Below, piece by piece: positions 6,404 to 14,391 of a DNA stretch of 19,762 nt. A model generated the notes under the pieces. It saw only the letters and a program-made list of their open reading frames with translations, did not search any database and was not told where the DNA came from. This stretch comes from DASRPD01 sp035646535 (GTDB lineage Bacteria; Actinomycetota; Acidimicrobiia; IMCC26256; JANYLB01): assembly GCA_035646535.1 (NCBI GenBank), contig DASRPD010000091.1, positions 1 to 19,762 of the forward strand, given 5' to 3'. Position 1 is the first letter of the stretch; each line of letters opens with the position of its first letter. The position numbers and the translations under genes are program-made.

Positions 6404-6927
6404 ATGTCATCGCCCACCGACACCCATCCTCTCGTCGGACCCCGCGAGCCTGCCGTTCGCTCGGCTGTGCGCGCCGGCGACACGTTCGTCGGACCCGGGA
6501 CGCTCACGCTCATCGCCGGGCCCTGCGCGGTCGAGTCCTACGACCAGACCGCTACGGCGTGCGCGGCCGCGGTAGCCGCGGGCGCGACGATGCTGCGCGG
6601 CGACCTGTACAAGCACCGGACCTCTCGGCCGTTCCTGTTGGCCAGGCTCCATCACACCTCCCGGTCATCGTGGACCCGTCCCACGGGACGGGGACCCGCG
6701 AGCTCGTCGAACCGATGGCACTGGCCGCGCTCGCGGCGGGCGCCGACGGGGTGATGGTCGATGTCCACTGCGATCCCGCGTCGGCCCGCTGCGACGGACC
6801 GCAGGCGCTGGCCCCCGACGAGCTGGCGGCGCTGTCTGCCAAGCTGACCGACCTCGGGCGGTGGAGCGGCCGGCACGTCGCGGCGACGAGCCCGGCGGCA
6901 CATGCCCCGCCGGATGATCTCGCCTGA
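6404..6927 (+). pseudogene. aroF: DAHP synthase (aroF-type), central part deleted and frameshifted
   Basis: DAHP synthase joins phosphoenolpyruvate and erythrose-4-phosphate as the first step of the shikimate pathway. The start is ATG 6404, 8 nt after GGAGG. The first frame gives TLTLIAGPCAVESYDQ (metal-binding Cys in GPC) and MLRGDLYKHRTS, then turns to nonsense. From about 6629 the second frame resumes with DLSAVP, HLPVIVDPSHGTG, AAGADGVMVDVH and DGPQALAPDEL to TGA 6927. In family members about 120-130 residues lie between KPRTS and LDLSAVP, including QIGARNMQN, KRG and the ERGIRT segment; these are absent here. The junction lies at GGACCTCTCGG (about 6618-6628), where GACCTC fits both flanks. 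The metal-ligand Glu of VEVH is Asp here. No active barrel could form, so I call it a pseudogene, or an assembly deletion. Confidence 0.82.
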
Positions 6928-6957
6928 GAGCCGGACGAGCATGAAGGGCAGGCAAGC

Positions 6958-7689
6958 ATGAAGATCGGGATCCTCGGTGCCGGGGTGATGGGCGGCGGCA
7001 TCGCGCAGGTCGTGGCCGTCGCCGGCCACGACGTGACGTGTTACGACCCGGAACCGTCGGCGCGCGACGCCGCGCTCGGCCACGCCACGACGGGCCGCTA
7101 CGGGCTCGACTCCGGCGTCGAACGAGACCAGCTCACCCGGGATGAGGCCGACGCGGCGGCCGCGCGGCTCACGTTCACGGACTCGTTCGCCGCGGCCGCC
7201 GAGACCGACCTCGTGATCGAGGCGATTCCCGAGCGACTCGACCTCAAGATCCGGGTCTTCGCCGATCTCGACCGGGCCGCGCCCGAGGCCACGATCCTGG
7301 CCTCGAACACGTCGGGGTTTCCCATCCAGGCCCTCGCCGCCGCGACCGATCGCGCCGATCGGGTGATCGGGTGGCACTGGGCGTCTCCCGCACCGGTGAT
7401 GAAGCTGGCCGAGCTGGTCGTGACCCGCGAGACGTCGGAGTCCACCATCGCCACGGTGCGCAACCTCGCAGTGGCGTGCGGCAAGCACCCGGTCGTCGTG
7501 CGCGACACCGCCATGGCGTGGGGCTTCGTTGCCAACCGCGTCTACTTCGCGATGGTCGCCGAGGCCCAGAAGGTCGTGAACGAGGGAATCGCCACCGCCG
7601 AGGAGGTGGACCAGCTCATGGTCGACTGCTTCCGCTGGCCGTCAGGACCGTTCGGCATGGTCGCCGGTGCAGGGTCCGGCTGGAGGTGA
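6958..7689 (+). CDS. 3-hydroxyacyl-CoA dehydrogenase-family protein, short form
   Basis: 243 residues from ATG 6958, beginning with the NAD-binding motif GILGAGVMGGGIAQ. Catalytic positions of the family are visible: Ser in ASNTSGFP, His in GWHWASPAPVMKLAEL with Glu in LAEL, and Asn in WGFVANRVY. The Asn usually found in HFFNP is Ser here (HWASP). It should oxidise 3-hydroxyacyl-CoA to 3-ketoacyl-CoA with NAD, as in beta-oxidation or related hydroxyacid metabolism. The C-terminal helical domain is short, ending DCFRWPSGPFGMVAGAGSGWR, about 35-40 residues less than in the 280-residue classical enzymes; I believe a natural short subfamily ends in a similar way, but truncation is possible. It starts 30 nt after the broken aroF-type gene, so it probably shares that gene's promoter and attenuator. 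Confidence 0.8.
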   Translation: MKIGILGAGVMGGGIAQVVAVAGHDVTCYDPEPSARDAALGHATTGRYGLDSGVERDQLTRDEADAAAARLTFTDSFAAAAETDLVIEAIPERLDLKIRVFADLDRAAPEATILASNTSGFPIQALAAATDRADRVIGWHWASPAPVMKLAELVVTRETSESTIATVRNLAVACGKHPVVVRDTAMAWGFVANRVYFAMVAEAQKVVNEGIATAEEVDQLMVDCFRWPSGPFGMVAGAGSGWR

Positions 7690-7709
7690 CGCTCTCCTCC
7701 CAGAATGTC

Positions 7710-7742
7710 GAGCCTCGGACTCGGGCTTTCGAGTCGAAGCTC
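7710..7742. terminator. Imperfect stem-loop between convergent genes
   Basis: GAGCCTCGGACTCG (7710-7723), loop GGCTTT, CGAGTCGAAGCTC (7730-7742): a stem of about 12 pairs with one bulge and one mismatch between the dehydrogenase and the convergent GNAT gene. There is no long T-tract, so it is a plausible but weak bidirectional terminator. Confidence 0.4.
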
Positions 7743-8934
7743 AGAACCAGGTGAGCGCGCGCGGGTCACGTTCGGCGGCGAACAGGGCGTCGGCGACGCG
7801 CACTCGCTCCGGATCTGTCGCGTGGATACGACCGGCGCGCACGAGCGTCGACGGACGCGTTCCCCCCAAGATCACCATCCCGAGCGTGTCGGCGCCCAGC
7901 ACCAGGTCGGCTTCGTTGGTGGTGGCGCGACACACCGCACCGTCGGGACCGGCGTCGAGCTCGAACCGGCCGGCCGCGGGGCCGGCGTCGACGACTTCCA
8001 ACACCACCCGGCCCTCGCCCAGGTACCCACGGGCACCGAGCAGCGCGGTCACGTTCAGCGGACGGAGCCACAGGAAGTCAGTGTGCGAGCTCACCCGCAT
8101 GGCACGCGCGTCAGCCAACATCCATGGCAGCTCGGTGTCGAGCGGCATCCTCGGGAGGTTCACGTTCGTTATCAGGTCGACGCCGAGCAGGTACTGCCAC
8201 AACGCCAAGGACGCCTCGGGGGTCGCCGCGACCAGATCGCGCACGGTGAGCGTCATGTCCGGACCGCCGTCGGTCCATCCGCCGCGAATGTCGTACAGCG
8301 CGAAGCCCTCGGCACCGGACGCGCCCTCGTACACGACGTCGAAACGCGCGCCGCCGGGCCGGGGATCCCACCACTCCGACTCCCACCAGGCCTCGGGCCG
8401 GCTCACCGCGCCGGGCTGATCCCGACAGACACGCCCGAACACCTCCGGTGTGACGCGCGCCGCCGCTTCCGGCGTGAGCGTCCGCACCCGCCCCGCCGGG
8501 GATGAGCGCCACGCCACATCGCGCCGATCCAGCTGCACGCTCATGACGTGGGTCGCGACACCGAACCCGAAACGCGCGTAGATACCACCCTCCGATGCGG
8601 TGAGGATGAGCGCGGGCTCCTCCCGGTCACGTGCGTCGTGGACGAGTCGATCCATGACCGCGGTGAGGATGCCGCGACGTCGATGTGACGGCAGGACCGA
8701 GATCCAGCTGACCGCGGCCGTCGGCACGATGGCGCCACCGGGCAAGGTCAGATCGAGCGAATAGTTTCGGCCGGTGCCGACCATCTCGTTGCCGTCGAAT
8801 GCGCCGACGGCGCGGTCGAGGTCGAGCCGGGTCCAACCATCGTCGGTCTGGGGCGACTGGCCGAACCCCCAGGCATCCACGTGCAGCAGCGCGGGCACGA
8901 GCTCCGGGGTGATGACTCGAAGGTCGATGCTCAT
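7741..8934 (-). CDS. Eis-type GNAT acetyltransferase
   Basis: 397 residues. ATG 8934 is preferred over TTG 8937 because a -10 hexamer ends 6 nt before it. The protein has the tripartite Eis layout: an N-terminal GNAT domain with VSWISVLPSHRRRGILTAVM (the acetyl-CoA pyrophosphate loop, R/Q-x-x-G/A type), a middle second GNAT-like fold, and a C-terminal sterol-carrier-like domain beginning near LEVVDAGPAAGRFELD. The Tyr in GGIYARFGFGVAT corresponds to the general acid Tyr of Eis, and the chain ends in Phe (ALTWF), whose carboxylate is the general base in M. tuberculosis Eis. Eis proteins acetylate amines such as aminoglycosides or protein lysines at several positions. The natural substrate here is unknown. 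It is followed head-to-tail by no partner gene; the MFS gene lies upstream on the same strand. Confidence 0.87.
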   Translation of the reverse strand: MSIDLRVITPELVPALLHVDAWGFGQSPQTDDGWTRLDLDRAVGAFDGNEMVGTGRNYSLDLTLPGGAIVPTAAVSWISVLPSHRRRGILTAVMDRLVHDARDREEPALILTASEGGIYARFGFGVATHVMSVQLDRRDVAWRSSPAGRVRTLTPEAAARVTPEVFGRVCRDQPGAVSRPEAWWESEWWDPRPGGARFDVVYEGASGAEGFALYDIRGGWTDGGPDMTLTVRDLVAATPEASLALWQYLLGVDLITNVNLPRMPLDTELPWMLADARAMRVSSHTDFLWLRPLNVTALLGARGYLGEGRVVLEVVDAGPAAGRFELDAGPDGAVCRATTNEADLVLGADTLGMVILGGTRPSTLVRAGRIHATDPERVRVADALFAAERDPRALTWF

Positions 8935-8940
8935 CAATCC

Positions 8941-8946
8941 TGTCTA
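8941..8946 (-). promoter_or_regulatory. -10 element of the Eis-type gene (leaderless)
   Basis: On the minus strand TAGACA ends 6 nt before ATG 8934. The spacing equals that of the 4832 and 10378 hexamers and implies a transcript beginning at or beside the start codon. Confidence 0.42.
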
Positions 8947-8974
8947 GCGCGCGACCGCCGAGAGGAACGCGGGT

Positions 8975-10288
8975 TTAGGGGTCGTCGCCCGTGTCCAGCA
9001 CGTCGCGCCGGCCTGGGCCGCGCGAATCGGGGTCACGCGGATCGACGTCACGCGGATCGACGCCGGCGTCACTCGCCTCGGGGTCGGCTCCGTCGGTCGC
9101 GACCCGGCGAGCGGCGCGAAGACCACCGACGTAGCTGAGCCCCGCAAAGGCGAGCACGCAGGCGAGCACGAAGAAGCCGACGCGAGCGTTCATCACGTCG
9201 AACAGCGCGACCGGGATCAACGCTCCCCCGACCCAGACCAGCTGGAAGCGGGTCTCGAACCGGGCGAAGGCCCGGCCCCGCAGATCATCCGGTCCGTCGC
9301 GCTGCAACAGACTGTCGAACGCGACCTTGCCCGCGGCGGCGCCCACCGCGACGAGCATCGACGTGAAGATGAACCCCCACCGGCCTCCGGCCCGGGCCGC
9401 CCACAGCGCCACGACCGCAGGAAGGAAGAGCGCCCCGACGAGCATCCACTCCTCTCGGAACCACCGGCGCAACAACGGCGCGACGACGTTGCCGACGAGC
9501 CCACCGAGCGCGCTGAACGCGAGCACCACTCCGAAGAACCACGCCGGCTGACCTTCGGCCTTGAGTGCGAAGGCAACCAGGAACGTGAGGAACCCGACCC
9601 CGCCGCGCAGCAGCGCCATCGCGCTGCCGGCGAGCACGATGCTCGGCGCGTGCAGCTCGGCGCGTTCTGCGGGTGTCTCCGGCGTGCCCTCATGGCGGGC
9701 GCGCGGGATCCGCAACGCGAGCAGACCGGCGGCCGCGAACGCCACCGCCGCAATGATCAGCACGATGCCCGCACTCCCGACCTGAAGGACCAACGCGGCG
9801 GGGAGGCCGCCCACGACCCCGGCAGAGATGCTGAGGACGGCCAGGCGCGAGTTCGCGGTCACGAGCGCGGACTCGTCGGGCACCACCGCCGGTACGAGGG
9901 AGCTCTTCGCGATCTGGTGGCCCTTGGCCAACACGAGCACGCCGAACGCGAGCGGGAACAACAACAATGTGTCCACGTTCGGTGCCATGACCAGGCACAG
10001 CACGGCACGGCCGAAGCATCCGGCACTCATCAGCGTGCGCCGGCCACTCCGGCTGCGGTCGAGGAGCGGCCCGATGACGGGCGCGACGAGCGCGAATGGG
10101 GCCACGGTCAGCAGGAGGTACAGCAACACCTTCGGCCGGGCCGCGTCCGGGGTGATGTTGAAGAACAGCGTCCCGGCGAGCGCGACGGTGACGCAGACGT
10201 CGCCGATCATGCTCGTCGCGTGTGCGACGGCGAGCCGCCCGAAGGCCGACAACCCGTAGGTGCGGGGGTCCTGCATCGAAGCACCCAT
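8975..10288 (-). CDS. MFS transporter with disordered Asp/Arg/Pro tail
   Basis: About 437 residues from ATG 10288 (MGASMQDPRTYGLSAFGRL); ATG 10276 is an alternative. There are about 10-12 hydrophobic segments, with a central cytoplasmic loop (RIPRARHEGTPETPAERAELHAP) dividing two halves. The motif-A-like loop GPLLDRSRSGRRTLM follows the second or third helix, as in major facilitator drug/efflux-type transporters (MFS_1 group). The final 45 residues are hydrophilic and repetitive (VDPRDVDPRDPDSRGPGRRD), encoded partly by a 15-bp tandem repeat. It is probably an exporter in the cytoplasmic membrane; the substrate cannot be told. The minus-strand Eis-type gene begins 40 nt downstream with its own -10, so they need not be one operon. 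Confidence 0.85.
   Translation of the reverse strand: MGASMQDPRTYGLSAFGRLAVAHATSMIGDVCVTVALAGTLFFNITPDAARPKVLLYLLLTVAPFALVAPVIGPLLDRSRSGRRTLMSAGCFGRAVLCLVMAPNVDTLLLFPLAFGVLVLAKGHQIAKSSLVPAVVPDESALVTANSRLAVLSISAGVVGGLPAALVLQVGSAGIVLIIAAVAFAAAGLLALRIPRARHEGTPETPAERAELHAPSIVLAGSAMALLRGGVGFLTFLVAFALKAEGQPAWFFGVVLAFSALGGLVGNVVAPLLRRWFREEWMLVGALFLPAVVALWAARAGGRWGFIFTSMLVAVGAAAGKVAFDSLLQRDGPDDLRGRAFARFETRFQLVWVGGALIPVALFDVMNARVGFFVLACVLAFAGLSYVGGLRAARRVATDGADPEASDAGVDPRDVDPRDPDSRGPGRRDVLDTGDDP
9032..9061. repeat. 15-bp tandem repeat in the MFS gene tail
   Basis: GTCACGCGGATCGAC occurs at 9032-9046 and 9047-9061, two perfect copies. On the minus strand this encodes the repeated pentapeptide VDPRD, and a diverged third unit follows. 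In-frame repeats in a disordered tail are prone to change copy number. Confidence 0.8.
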
Positions 10289-10300
10289 CTGGTTCACGAC

Positions 10301-10306
10301 GTTAGA
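10301..10306 (-). promoter_or_regulatory. Possible -10 of the MFS gene
   Basis: On the minus strand TCTAAC ends 12 nt before ATG 10288, giving a leader of about 5 nt. This is the main support for that start over 10330 and 10276. Confidence 0.28.
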
Positions 10307-10377
10307 GCCCCACGCCCCGCCCCAGGTCACCGTCGCGTCCGGGCACTCGCACGAGGAACGGCAGGGCGATGCACCGG

Positions 10378-10383
10378 TACCAT
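10378..10383 (+). promoter_or_regulatory. -10 element of ppk1 (leaderless)
   Basis: TACCAT ends 6 nt before ATG 10390. It favours ATG 10390 over the upstream in-frame ATG at 10369, which would lie ahead of the expected transcript start. No strong -35 is present. Confidence 0.42.
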
Positions 10384-10389
10384 GCGCTC

Positions 10390-12483
10390 ATGCCCGGTCC
10401 CGCCCAGCCCGCCAACGATGCCGAGCCGGGACCGGAGCGATTCATCAACCGCGAGCTCTCGTGGCTCGACTTCAATGCCCGGGTCCTCGCCCTCGCCGAA
10501 GACCCGGATGCACCCCTCATCGAGCGAGCCAAGTTCCTCGCGATCTTCAGCCAGAACCTCGATGAGTTCTTCCAGGTCCGGGTGAGTGGGTTGCAGGAGC
10601 TGTTGCGAGCCGGGGTCCGAACGCGGACGCCCGATGGCATGGACCCCCTCGATCAGATCCAGGCCATCGCGGCCCGGGTGGACGACCTGGTCAATCGTCA
10701 GGCAGCGATCTTCACCAAGGAGCTCGCACCCGCGTTGGAAGATGCCGGCATCCGATTCTGCAACTGGGACGAGCTCGACGACGAAGACCGCGAATACCTC
10801 GTGCGCGTCTTCGAGGAACGAGTCTTCCCGGTGCTCACGCCCCTCGCTGTCGATCCCGCACACCCCTTCCCATTCATCTCGAACCTCTCGCTGAACCTGG
10901 CGGTCGTGGTGCGCGACCCGGATGGCGCCGAGGAGCACTTCGCGCGAGTCAAGGTCCCCCCGCTGCTCCCCCGCTTCGTCGAGCTCGCCGACCACGAGCG
11001 GTTCGTGCCGATCGAGCAGATCATCGCGGCGCGCGTCGATGCGTTGTTCCCCGGCATGGAGATCGTCGAGCAATACGTCTTCCGAGTCACCCGCGATCAG
11101 GACTACGAGCTTTCCGACGAATCCGAAGACCTCCTCGAGGCCGTCGAGAGCGTGCTGCGCGAGCGAAGCAAGTCGGGTCACGTTGTGCGACTCGAGGTCG
11201 AGGCGCGCATGAGCGACGCCGTTCTCCGCCTGCTCCGTCGTGAGCTGGAGCTGTCCGATCTCGACGTGACCGTGATCGACGGCACGCTCGATCTGTCCGG
11301 CCTCTGGGCGGTCGACGGCCTCCCTCGCCCCGATCTCAAGGCCCCGCCGGTCACCCCGCAGACCCAGCCGGTCTTGGCCCGTACCGAGCCCCCATCCGAC
11401 ATGTTCAAGGTGCTCGCCGCGGGCGACGTGCTCGTCCAGCACCCGTACGACTCCTACACGACATCGGTCGAGGCCTTCGTCGATCAGGCGGCGCGGGACC
11501 CCGACGTCCTCGCGATCAAACAGACCATCTACCGGACGGCGGGCCGGGAGAGCGCGCTGGTGCGATCGTTGATGAAGGCGGCCGGGTCCGGCAAACAGGT
11601 CGTCGCGCTCGTCGAGCTCCAAGCCCGCTTCGACGAGCAGGCCAACATCGAGCGCGCTCGCCTCCTCGAAGAAGCAGGCGTCCACGTCGTCTACGGCCTC
11701 GTCGGTCTGAAGACCCACTGCAAGATCCTGCTCGTCGTTCGTCAGGAAGAGGAGGGGATCCGCCGGTACGTCCACATCGGAACCGGCAACTACAACTCGG
11801 CGACCGCGACCCTGTACGAGGACGTGGGGATCCTCTCGGCCGATCCGGATCTCGGCGCCGATCTCACCGAGCTGTTCAACGCGTTGACGGGATACAGCCG
11901 TCAAGGCGTCTACCGCAAGGTCCTCGTCGCGCCGCTCAGCCTCCGCCGCGAGATCCAGCGTCGCATCGAGCAGGAAGCCGACAAGGGCGCCGGCGGCCAG
12001 ATCACGTTGAAGATGAACAGCCTCGTCGACCCGGCGATCATCGACGAGCTCTACGCCGCATCGCAGAACGGGTGTCGCGTCGAGCTGCTCGTCCGGGGCA
12101 TCTGCTGTCTCCGACCCGGGGTTGCCGGACTGTCCGACAACATCCGGGTCCGATCACTGGTCGGCCGCTTCCTCGAGCACTCTCGCATCTACCGCTTCGG
12201 TGCCGACCCGGCCTCGGCCGAGTACCTCATCGGCTCCGCCGACCTCATGCCCCGCAACCTGGATCGACGCATCGAGGCACTCACCCCGATCACCGACCCC
12301 CGGCTCAAGGCTCGGCTCGCGGAGATGCTCGAGATCGAGCTCGCCGACGACGTGCTGGCCTGGGAGCTCGGGCCGGATGGGGACTGGCACAAGCTCGAGA
12401 GCATCGTCGGGGTCGACTCCCACGAGCGTCTCCAGGCACTGGCCGTCGAGCGAGCAGGCGAGAGTCGAGATGCGCGAGCGTGA
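10390..12483 (+). CDS. ppk1: Polyphosphate kinase 1
   Basis: 697 residues, the usual length for Ppk1. The enzyme makes inorganic polyphosphate from the gamma-phosphate of ATP, reversibly. Domains run in order: the N domain opening with RFINRELSWLDFNARVL and FLAIFSQNLDEFFQVRVSG; the head domain (about 115-320) with VFPVLTPLAVDPAHPFPFISNLSLNLAV; and two phospholipase-D-like catalytic domains. The phosphorylated His is in GLKTHCKILLV (about residue 443), and the second conserved His is in GRFLEHSRIYRFG (about 597). The sequences AIKQTIYRTAG, HIGTGNYN and ELLVRGICCLRPG are further family signatures. It is the first gene of an overlapping operon: the CYTH-CHAD gene begins 14 nt before its stop. 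The mycobacterial ppk1 (Rv2984) also neighbours a Nudix/phosphatase gene (mutT1). Confidence 0.97.
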   Translation: MPGPAQPANDAEPGPERFINRELSWLDFNARVLALAEDPDAPLIERAKFLAIFSQNLDEFFQVRVSGLQELLRAGVRTRTPDGMDPLDQIQAIAARVDDLVNRQAAIFTKELAPALEDAGIRFCNWDELDDEDREYLVRVFEERVFPVLTPLAVDPAHPFPFISNLSLNLAVVVRDPDGAEEHFARVKVPPLLPRFVELADHERFVPIEQIIAARVDALFPGMEIVEQYVFRVTRDQDYELSDESEDLLEAVESVLRERSKSGHVVRLEVEARMSDAVLRLLRRELELSDLDVTVIDGTLDLSGLWAVDGLPRPDLKAPPVTPQTQPVLARTEPPSDMFKVLAAGDVLVQHPYDSYTTSVEAFVDQAARDPDVLAIKQTIYRTAGRESALVRSLMKAAGSGKQVVALVELQARFDEQANIERARLLEEAGVHVVYGLVGLKTHCKILLVVRQEEEGIRRYVHIGTGNYNSATATLYEDVGILSADPDLGADLTELFNALTGYSRQGVYRKVLVAPLSLRREIQRRIEQEADKGAGGQITLKMNSLVDPAIIDELYAASQNGCRVELLVRGICCLRPGVAGLSDNIRVRSLVGRFLEHSRIYRFGADPASAEYLIGSADLMPRNLDRRIEALTPITDPRLKARLAEMLEIELADDVLAWELGPDGDWHKLESIVGVDSHERLQALAVERAGESRDARA

Positions 12484-13960
12484 GATAAAGCTCGCGCCTC
12501 CGCCGGGATTCCAGCTCCCCGACCTGGACGGGATCGTGAGTGGGTTGTCCGCCATCACCCGCGATCCCCTGCTGGTCCAGACCACCTACTACGACACCGT
12601 CGACCTCCGCCTCGCCCGCGCCGGCGCTTCGTTGCATTCTCGCAACCATGACGGCTGGACCGTCGAGCTGCCCGGCATCGTCGCGGACGGAGTGCTCGTC
12701 CGCGCTGAGCACCAAGTGGCGGGAGTCACCGGTCACCCGCCGGTCGCGGCGACCGACCTCTTGCGCGCCTATCTGCGCACAGCCCGTCCTGGCGTCGTCG
12801 CACGGCTGCGCACCCGCCGGGCGCGTACCGACCTCGTCGACGCCACCGGCACGCGCCACGCCGAGATCGTCGACGACGAGGTATCGGTGCTCGACGGTCG
12901 ACGCGTCGCGCTGCGTTTCCGAGAGATCGAGATCGAGATCACCGAAGCCGCTACGCACGAGCTCGCAGCGAACCTCGCCGACGCGCTCCGTCGAGGCGGC
13001 GCCGGAGCACCCGATCCGACTCCCAAGATCGTGCGCGCACTCGGGCCCCGAGCGCTCGAGCCGCCCGACGCGGGACCCACGCCGCCCGTTTCGAAAACCA
13101 CCACCGCCGCAGAGGCCGTTCGGGCCGCGATCACCGCCTCGGTACAGCGACTCATCACCCACGACGCGGGCGTACGCCTGGGCGACGAGCCGGAGAGCGT
13201 CCACCAGGCGAGGATCGCGACCCGGCGGTTGCGGTCGGACCTGCGCACGTTCCGTAGCCTCGTGGATCCGACATGGTCGACCGAGCTGCGCGCCGAGCTC
13301 GCCTGGCTGGCAGACGAGCTCGGTGCCGTGCGCGACACCGAGGTGCTGATCGAGCTGTTGGCCGCCGCGGCGACCGAGCTGGGTGATCAGGGCCGCGCCG
13401 CGGTGGACCGCATCCTCACCCGGCTCGGACACCAGTGGGAAACCCAGCGCGTCGAGCTGCTGGTGGCGATGCGATCGCCCCGCTACGGCCGGCTCCTCGA
13501 TCGGTTGGTCGCGGCGGCCGGCGCGCCCGTCTTCGCCTCGGACAGTGCCGAACGGCTTGCGTCGGAGTCGCTGCCCCAACTCGTCGCGGGCCCGTGGCGG
13601 CACTTGCGCGCCGCGGTCGAGGCCCTCGATGACCCCCCGGGCGACGCCGGGCTCCACGAGGTCAGGATCCGGGCGAAGCGGTGTCGGTACGCCGCCGAAG
13701 CCGTCACTCCGGTGGTCGGCAAGCCGGCCCGACGATTCGCTCGCCGAGTTGCGACCGTCCAAGACGTCCTCGGCGCGCACCACGACGCGGTCATCGCGAC
13801 CGCATGGCTCGGCGAGACTGCGACCTCGGTCGAGCCCGTCGACGCGTTTGCGGCGGGCATGCTCGTCGGAGTCCTGCGCGCGCACGAACACCGCGCTCGC
13901 ACCGAATGGCCCGACGTGTGGCGCGCCGCCCGTCGCCGATCGCTTCGCTCCTGGTGGTAG
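12470..13960 (+). CDS. CYTH-CHAD domain protein (polyphosphate-associated)
   Basis: 496 residues. ATG 12470 overlaps the end of ppk1 by 14 nt and puts the CYTH signature E-x-E-x-K at once at the N-terminus (MREREIKL). The CYTH domain (about 1-185) is a triphosphate tunnel fold with YYDTVDLRLARAGASL, VARLRTRRART and FREIEIEI. The CHAD domain (about 205-490) is an all-helical bundle with VHQARIATRRLRSDLRTFR and LHEVRIRAKRCRYAAEA, whose Lys/Arg/His face binds polyphosphate. CYTH domains can hydrolyse triphosphate or nucleoside triphosphates; CHAD domains direct proteins to polyphosphate granules. Translation coupled to ppk1 supports a job on the polymer that Ppk1 makes, such as granule organisation or tripolyphosphate hydrolysis. 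Confidence 0.93.
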   Translation: MREREIKLAPPPGFQLPDLDGIVSGLSAITRDPLLVQTTYYDTVDLRLARAGASLHSRNHDGWTVELPGIVADGVLVRAEHQVAGVTGHPPVAATDLLRAYLRTARPGVVARLRTRRARTDLVDATGTRHAEIVDDEVSVLDGRRVALRFREIEIEITEAATHELAANLADALRRGGAGAPDPTPKIVRALGPRALEPPDAGPTPPVSKTTTAAEAVRAAITASVQRLITHDAGVRLGDEPESVHQARIATRRLRSDLRTFRSLVDPTWSTELRAELAWLADELGAVRDTEVLIELLAAAATELGDQGRAAVDRILTRLGHQWETQRVELLVAMRSPRYGRLLDRLVAAAGAPVFASDSAERLASESLPQLVAGPWRHLRAAVEALDDPPGDAGLHEVRIRAKRCRYAAEAVTPVVGKPARRFARRVATVQDVLGAHHDAVIATAWLGETATSVEPVDAFAAGMLVGVLRAHEHRARTEWPDVWRAARRRSLRSWW

Positions 13961-14391
13961 CCGAGTCCGGCGCGGAGCCGCTCGTTCGTGCGGCCGGAGG
14001 TGTCGTACGCCGTGAGCGCGCCGGAAGCGCGGAGATCGTCGTGGTGCACCGACCGCGCTATGACGACTGGACGTTGCCAAAGGGCAAGCTCGACACCGGT
14101 GAGTCCTTCGAGGACGCCGCTCGGCGTGAAGTCGAAGAGGAGACCGGCCTACGCTGCGCGCTCGGTCGGGAGCTGGCGCCCGTCGAATACACAGATCATC
14201 GGGAAAGGCCGAAGCTCGTGCGGTACTGGATGATGCGGGTGGTGGGTGCGACAGCCGGCGAGTCCGTGCCCAACGACGAGGTCGACGAGCTCCGCTGGTG
14301 CACCGTCGAGGCGGCTGAACGCCTCCTCACCTACGAGCACGACCGCGCGCTGGTACGCGCGCTCCCGTCAAACCCGTTCGGCACCGAGTGA
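13954..14391 (+). CDS. Nudix hydrolase, MutT1-like N-terminal half
   Basis: 145 residues from GTG 13954, overlapping the CYTH-CHAD stop by 7 nt. The complete Nudix box is GKLDTGESFEDAARREVEEETGL (G-x5-E-x7-R-E-U-x-E-E-x-G-U), in the context VVVHRPRYDDWTLPKGKLD. The WTLPKGKLD context is typical of the MutT1/Ap4A-hydrolase branch. Mycobacterial MutT1 has this Nudix domain fused to a histidine-phosphatase domain and sits beside ppk; here the two halves are separate overlapping genes in the same order. Likely substrates are oxidised nucleotides (8-oxo-dGTP) or dinucleoside polyphosphates, cytoplasmic. GTG at 13990 would be an alternative start but would remove the residues before the first beta strand. 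Confidence 0.92.
   Translation: MVAESGAEPLVRAAGGVVRRERAGSAEIVVVHRPRYDDWTLPKGKLDTGESFEDAARREVEEETGLRCALGRELAPVEYTDHRERPKLVRYWMMRVVGATAGESVPNDEVDELRWCTVEAAERLLTYEHDRALVRALPSNPFGTE

Noticed and set aside
6958..7689. The dehydrogenase as a prephenate dehydrogenase (tyrA), given the aromatic attenuator upstream
   Set aside because: ASNTSG, GWHWASPAPVMKLAEL and GFVANR are hydroxyacyl-CoA dehydrogenase signatures; TyrA motifs are absent.
10327..11904. A 525-codon open frame on the minus strand opposite ppk1
   Set aside because: It lies entirely opposite the well-conserved ppk1 frame and its composition (runs of Asp/Arg/Gly) is that of an antisense shadow in GC-rich DNA.
12305..14080. A 591-codon open frame on the minus strand opposite the CYTH-CHAD and Nudix genes
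   Set aside because: Antisense to clear conserved domains, with no recognisable motif of its own.
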